In this document: positions 2,985 to 5,783 of the stretch, one piece after another | Layout: every line of letters starts with the position of its first letter | Position numbering within the stretch: position 1 is the stretch's first letter | Source of the DNA: Candidatus Falkowiibacteriota bacterium | GTDB lineage: Bacteria > Patescibacteriota > Patescibacteriia > Patescibacteriales > UBA12465 | Assembly (NCBI GenBank): GCA_026396945.1 | Contig: JAPLVX010000033.1 | Location: forward strand, 1-5,783 | Length of the DNA stretch: 5,783 nt | Reading direction: 5' to 3' | The notes under the pieces: model-generated | The model's database searches: none | The model's input: the letters and a program-made list of their open reading frames with translations, nothing else | What the model was told of the DNA's origin: nothing | Translations under genes and position numbers: made by a program

Positions 2985-4817
2985 ATGAGAAAATTTAATA
3001 AAAGTTTAATAGTGATTGGCTTGGCGGTATTCTTTGGGCTTATTGGGTTCAGCTTTGTTAAACCAATTACAGCCCAGGCAGCGTCCTCGCCAAGTTTAGG
3101 AACGGCAGCCACTTACTCAATTTTATCTGGTACGACCGTGACTAATGTCGGCGCGACTAGTATTAGCGGAAATGTCGGTATCAGCCCGGCCGGGGGTGGG
3201 GGCGTCACTGGTTTTGGCACGGTGACTTTCACTGGAGGCGGCAGTGTCCATGATTCTGATGGGCCGGCAGCCACAGCGCAGACAGACAAGAATCTCGCCT
3301 ATGCTAATCTTGCCGGTCAAGGTTGCGACACTACTTATATCGGGGCTTTTAAGGATTTAGCTGGGGAAACCCTAGCGCCTGGCGTTTATTGTGCGACTTC
3401 ATTTCATTTGTCAGGGACACTTACCCTTAACGGTAACGCCTCTGATGTTTGGGTTTTCAAATCAACCAGTGACCTTATTGTTAGCGGCGGGGCCGCGGCT
3501 AAGGTTGTCTTTACCGAAGGTGGTTTACCGTGTAATGTCTGGTGGCGAATTGTGAGTACCGCGACTTTTGATGCCGGTAGTTCGTTGGTTGGAAATATTT
3601 TGGCGGACACCAGTATTACCTTCGCCGCCGGTGCTAACTTAGACGGGAGAGCCCTGGCGCGAACGGCTTTAGTATCGTTAAGCGGTAATAGTATTTCCGG
3701 GCCGACCTGTGCGCCACCCTTGGGACATTCAGTCCAATTCACGGGAACAATTAATGTGGTCAAAACAGTCATTAACGATAATGGTCGAACTAAAACCGTC
3801 GCTGACTTTCCACTATTCATCAATGGTATGCCAGTCGTATCTGGTGAGACTAATACTTTCTTGGCAAATTCTGATAAATACACTGTGACCGAAACTGCCG
3901 ATTCTAATTATACCCGGAGTTTTTCTGGCGATTGCGATAGCAATGGTGTTCTATATCTCAAACTAGATGAAAAGGCGTTTTGTGTCATTACTAATAACGA
4001 TGATGGTGCTCCAATAATCGCCCCACCAGTACCACCAATTATTGATGTGGTAAAAGTACCTAGTCCCCTGGCTCTGCCGGACGGTCCTGGTACGGTAACC
4101 TATAATTATACACTCCATAATATCGGAACCGTCCCAGTGACTGATATAACAATGGTTGACGATACTTGTGGCCCAGTAACTTTTGTTGCCGGCGATACAA
4201 ATAACAACGCCAAGCTCGAAGTAAATGAAACCTGGACTTACCGTTGTTCGACGACACTCTCAGCTACACATACCAATACGGTCGTCGCCACTGGTTGGGC
4301 TAATGGTATCAGCGCCGTTGACATTGCTAATGCGACAGTCATCGTCGGCGTACCCGTCGTGCCACCCTTAATTCATGTTACCAAAGTCCCAAGCCCTTTG
4401 ACCTTATCTGCTAAAGGGGGAACAGTTACTTATACGGAAAAAATAACTAACCCGGGAACGGTTGCCCTAAGCAACGTTCTCCTGACTGACGATAAATGTG
4501 CGCCCCTAAAATATATTTCCGGCGACACAAACAAAGATTCAAAACTTGGTACCACTGAGACTTGGACCTACACTTGCCGGACAAGCCTTACTAAAACCAC
4601 AACCAATACCGCCATCGCCAGCGGTGAGGCTAATGGTTTAACCGTTAGAGATTTCGCAATCGTTACGGTCGTTGTCGCTACGGCTGTTCCGAAATTACCG
4701 AATACCGGCCTGGTTCCTATCGGGGGAAATACTACCGGGAATTTCGCCATACTTCTGGCCGTCATCGCCTTAATTTCAAGTTCACTTTTAAAAAAAAAAA
4801 AAAAACGTAAAGTCTAG
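2985..4817 (+). CDS. LPXTG-anchored surface protein with DUF3494 ice-binding domain
   Basis: This is a 610-aa secreted cell-wall-type protein. Residues 1-32 are a signal peptide (MRKFNK, hydrophobic core, cleavage likely after AQA at 30-32). Residues ~36-240 match the DUF3494 ice-binding beta-solenoid family (SLGTAATYSILSG at 37-49, LAPGVYCATS at 130-139, DVWVFKSTSDL at 154-164). Residues ~253-338 look like a prealbumin/SpaA-type beta domain (KYTVTETADSNYTRSFSGDC). Two repeats of ~104 aa (about 352-455 and 462-565) are DUF11/DUF7507-like, each with a GDTN-N-KL---ETWTY loop and two Cys (395/421, 505/531). The C-terminus is a full sorting signal: LPNTG (571-575), a hydrophobic span (~586-602) and KKKKKRKV. 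The ATG at 2985 gives a proper signal peptide but has no clear Shine-Dalgarno. The DUF3494 fold is known for ice binding; adhesion is an equally fair guess here. The likely anchoring enzyme is encoded downstream. GC content is visibly higher than in the flanks. Confidence 0.92.
   Translation: MRKFNKSLIVIGLAVFFGLIGFSFVKPITAQAASSPSLGTAATYSILSGTTVTNVGATSISGNVGISPAGGGGVTGFGTVTFTGGGSVHDSDGPAATAQTDKNLAYANLAGQGCDTTYIGAFKDLAGETLAPGVYCATSFHLSGTLTLNGNASDVWVFKSTSDLIVSGGAAAKVVFTEGGLPCNVWWRIVSTATFDAGSSLVGNILADTSITFAAGANLDGRALARTALVSLSGNSISGPTCAPPLGHSVQFTGTINVVKTVINDNGRTKTVADFPLFINGMPVVSGETNTFLANSDKYTVTETADSNYTRSFSGDCDSNGVLYLKLDEKAFCVITNNDDGAPIIAPPVPPIIDVVKVPSPLALPDGPGTVTYNYTLHNIGTVPVTDITMVDDTCGPVTFVAGDTNNNAKLEVNETWTYRCSTTLSATHTNTVVATGWANGISAVDIANATVIVGVPVVPPLIHVTKVPSPLTLSAKGGTVTYTEKITNPGTVALSNVLLTDDKCAPLKYISGDTNKDSKLGTTETWTYTCRTSLTKTTTNTAIASGEANGLTVRDFAIVTVVVATAVPKLPNTGLVPIGGNTTGNFAILLAVIALISSSLLKKKKKRKV
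4790..4805 (+). repeat. 16-base A homopolymer in the sorting-signal tail
   Basis: Sixteen consecutive A (the last base of a TTA codon plus five AAA codons) encode the Lys run of the LPXTG tail. Such tracts are prone to replication and transcription slippage. Loss of one A would give a tail KKKKNVKSSLDLRRK, and gain of one would give KKKKKT. Both stay basic and end quickly, so slippage would probably not destroy anchoring. Confidence 0.9.
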
Positions 4818-4862
4818 TTTAGATCTTAGACGGAAATAACCAATATTAATAACATTGATCAT

Positions 4863-5003
4863 ATGCTTTTAACTATCGGACTTATACTTATCGTTCTCTG
4901 GCTCATCGGATTCATCGCTTTTCCGGTGCTGGGTTGGTTTATTCACATTCTTCTAGTAATCGCTATTATCATGATTCTGTTGCGTTTTATCAGAGGGAAA
5001 TAA
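4863..5003 (+). CDS. lmo0937-family mini membrane protein, 46 aa
   Basis: This short ORF consists of two hydrophobic helices (about residues 3-20 and 26-41) joined at PVLGWF, ending in the basic tail RFIRGK. The pattern (Leu/Ile-rich N-terminus with VLWLIG, then G-[WG]-FIHILLVIAII, then a basic end) matches the lmo0937/DUF5670 family of tiny bacterial membrane proteins of unknown function, from memory. Its TAA abuts the sortase ATG (TAAATG), indicating translational coupling. It starts 45 bp after the surface-protein stop with no terminator between. No Shine-Dalgarno is visible before the ATG at 4863. Its location suggests a role at the envelope alongside the sortase, but this is inference. 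Confidence 0.8.
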   Translation: MLLTIGLILIVLWLIGFIAFPVLGWFIHILLVIAIIMILLRFIRGK

Positions 5004-5666
5004 ATGCCAGCGAAAATATTATTAAAGCAGCGATTATTAATTATTGGACTGGTAGGTATTATTCTGCCGGCACTAATTATTCTATGTTTAATTTTTGGTT
5101 TGTCGATTCGAGGTTCTTATGCTAAATCAGCGCTATCTATTATTAAGACAGCACCAAATTCAGTTAGCAATAAGTTAGTTAAATCTATTTCTAGTAGCGC
5201 TCCTAAAAAAGCGGAAGATTTGGAAGCTCCAATTCGTCTCAAGATCCCCCAAATTAAGATTGATGTTGCGCTTGAATCAGTGGGTCTGACATCTCAAGGA
5301 GCAGTGGGCATCCCAGTCGGCATCGCTAACGCCGCCTGGTATAATCTCGGGCCTCACCCCGGGGATAATGGTAACGCTGTTATCACCGGGCATTATGGTT
5401 ACTGGAAAAATGGCTGGCTGGGGGTATTTAATAATTTATCTAAATTACGTCAGGGAGATAAGATATATGTTAAAGACAAGAAGGGAACAAGCACAACTTT
5501 TGTGGTTCGAGAATTTCGGACCTATAGCTTAAAAGATGATGCTTCGGCGGTGTTTATTTCAAACGACGGTAAGGCCCATCTCAATCTCATTACTTGCGAG
5601 GGTGCTTGGGATAAAATTTCCAAAAGTTATTCTAAACGCTTAGTCGTGTTTACTGATAAAGAATAA
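5004..5666 (+). CDS. Class F-like sortase (LPXTG transpeptidase), 220 aa
   Basis: This membrane-anchored cysteine transpeptidase cleaves a sorting motif such as LPNTG and joins the protein to the cell surface. Residues ~11-35 form an N-terminal membrane anchor, 40-72 a Ser/Lys-rich linker, and ~75-218 the sortase beta barrel (PF04203). Catalytic residues are visible: His130 in ITGHYG, Cys198 in LITCEG and Arg212 in SKRLVVF. The motifs IPQIKIDVALESVGLT and WYNLGPHPGDNGNAVITGH match class F-like sortases common in Actinobacteria and Patescibacteria. The class is from memory. Start: ATG directly after the preceding stop, with AGAGGG (4992-4997) 6 nt upstream. It is the last gene of the operon with the LPNTG protein, its probable substrate, and is followed by a terminator. 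All key residues are present, so it appears functional. Confidence 0.92.
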   Translation: MPAKILLKQRLLIIGLVGIILPALIILCLIFGLSIRGSYAKSALSIIKTAPNSVSNKLVKSISSSAPKKAEDLEAPIRLKIPQIKIDVALESVGLTSQGAVGIPVGIANAAWYNLGPHPGDNGNAVITGHYGYWKNGWLGVFNNLSKLRQGDKIYVKDKKGTSTTFVVREFRTYSLKDDASAVFISNDGKAHLNLITCEGAWDKISKSYSKRLVVFTDKE

Positions 5667-5695
5667 ATAAAAAAAATTCAGAGGAAATTCGACCT

Positions 5696-5725
5696 TAAGC
5701 CCGACACAATATCGGGCTTATTTTT
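5696..5725 (+). terminator. Intrinsic terminator of the surface-protein/sortase operon
   Basis: TAAGCCCGA (5696-5704) pairs perfectly with TCGGGCTTA (5712-5720) around a 7-nt loop, followed by TTTTT (5721-5725). It lies 30 nt after the sortase stop and is the first terminator downstream of 2985, consistent with one transcript for three genes. Confidence 0.88.
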
Positions 5726-5774
5726 ATTGATTATTTCTAATTAAAACTGACGACTTTAAAAATGTAAAAAATTA

Positions 5775-5783
5775 TGCTAAAAT
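5775..5783 (+). promoter_or_regulatory. Possible extended -10 at the window edge
   Basis: TGCTAAAAT at the very end resembles an extended -10 (TGnTAAAAT), like the TGCTATCAT at 84-92. No good -35 is seen at 17 nt: CTGACG (5747-5752) is 25 nt away. It may begin the next transcription unit, outside the window. Confidence 0.25.

Noticed and set aside
2981..2998. ATG at 2981 as start of the surface-protein gene
   Set aside because: It is in another frame and stops after five codons (MHEKI); the ATG at 2985 gives a proper signal peptide.
3404..3883. Minus-strand 159-codon ORF inside the surface-protein gene
   Set aside because: It is antisense to clearly recognisable DUF3494 coding sequence, and its composition reflects the opposite strand; a shadow ORF. 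The same applies to the antisense frames at 3123-3320, 4060-4257 and 4568-4765.
4934..5125. 63-codon plus-strand ORF overlapping the mini membrane protein and the sortase
   Set aside because: It is out of frame with two recognisable genes (lmo0937-type and sortase) and has no family match.
1..5783. CRISPR array, tRNA or rRNA genes, complete insertion sequence
   Set aside because: No regularly spaced direct repeats, no cloverleaf or rRNA-like sequence, and no full transposase were found on either strand.

Overview
The window looks like a compact bacterial chromosome segment, most plausibly from a Patescibacteria/CPR-type organism. This is inference from content: a sortase with an LPXTG surface protein, a 46-residue lmo0937-type membrane protein, short AT-rich intergenic regions, several unrecognised proteins, and the standard genetic code (no in-frame TGA is needed). 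No taxonomic marker gene is present, so the assignment is soft.

Left part (1-467) has no long gene but is rich in signals. It opens with a promoter-like repeat (1-34). A near-consensus promoter follows (TTGACA, 17 nt, TATCAT; 64-92), which would give an RNA of about 75 nt ending at an intrinsic terminator (149-174). Positions 175-267 hold only a weak promoter candidate. A 31-codon ORF (268-363) is followed by a terminator (393-421) whose 5' arm can instead pair perfectly with an upstream segment (326-335). This is the layout of a transcription attenuator, placed just before the first gene.

Middle part (468-2362): a 123-aa protein with a strong Shine-Dalgarno and a 470-aa protein with a coiled coil, neither recognised, end at a strong terminator (2335-2362). 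The tail of the large protein resembles the small protein. The reading frame of the large protein stays open and protein-like upstream of its first usable start, so its N-terminus is uncertain.

Region 2363-2564 is non-coding. It holds a long inverted repeat, a second copy of the GTGACGCTAT promoter-like motif and a bidirectional terminator that best fits the minus-strand gene.

Right part (2565-5783): a small XRE-type repressor (minus strand) is divergent from an operon of three genes. These are a secreted LPXTG protein carrying a DUF3494 ice-binding domain, a two-helix mini membrane protein and a class F-like sortase, closed by a terminator at 5696-5725. A perfect 20-bp palindrome sits inside a near-consensus plus-strand promoter (TTGACT, 17 nt, TATAAT; 2787-2815) and next to the minus-strand -10. 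The simplest model is that the repressor silences both itself and the surface-protein operon. The sortase would anchor the ice-binding-domain protein through its LPNTG motif.
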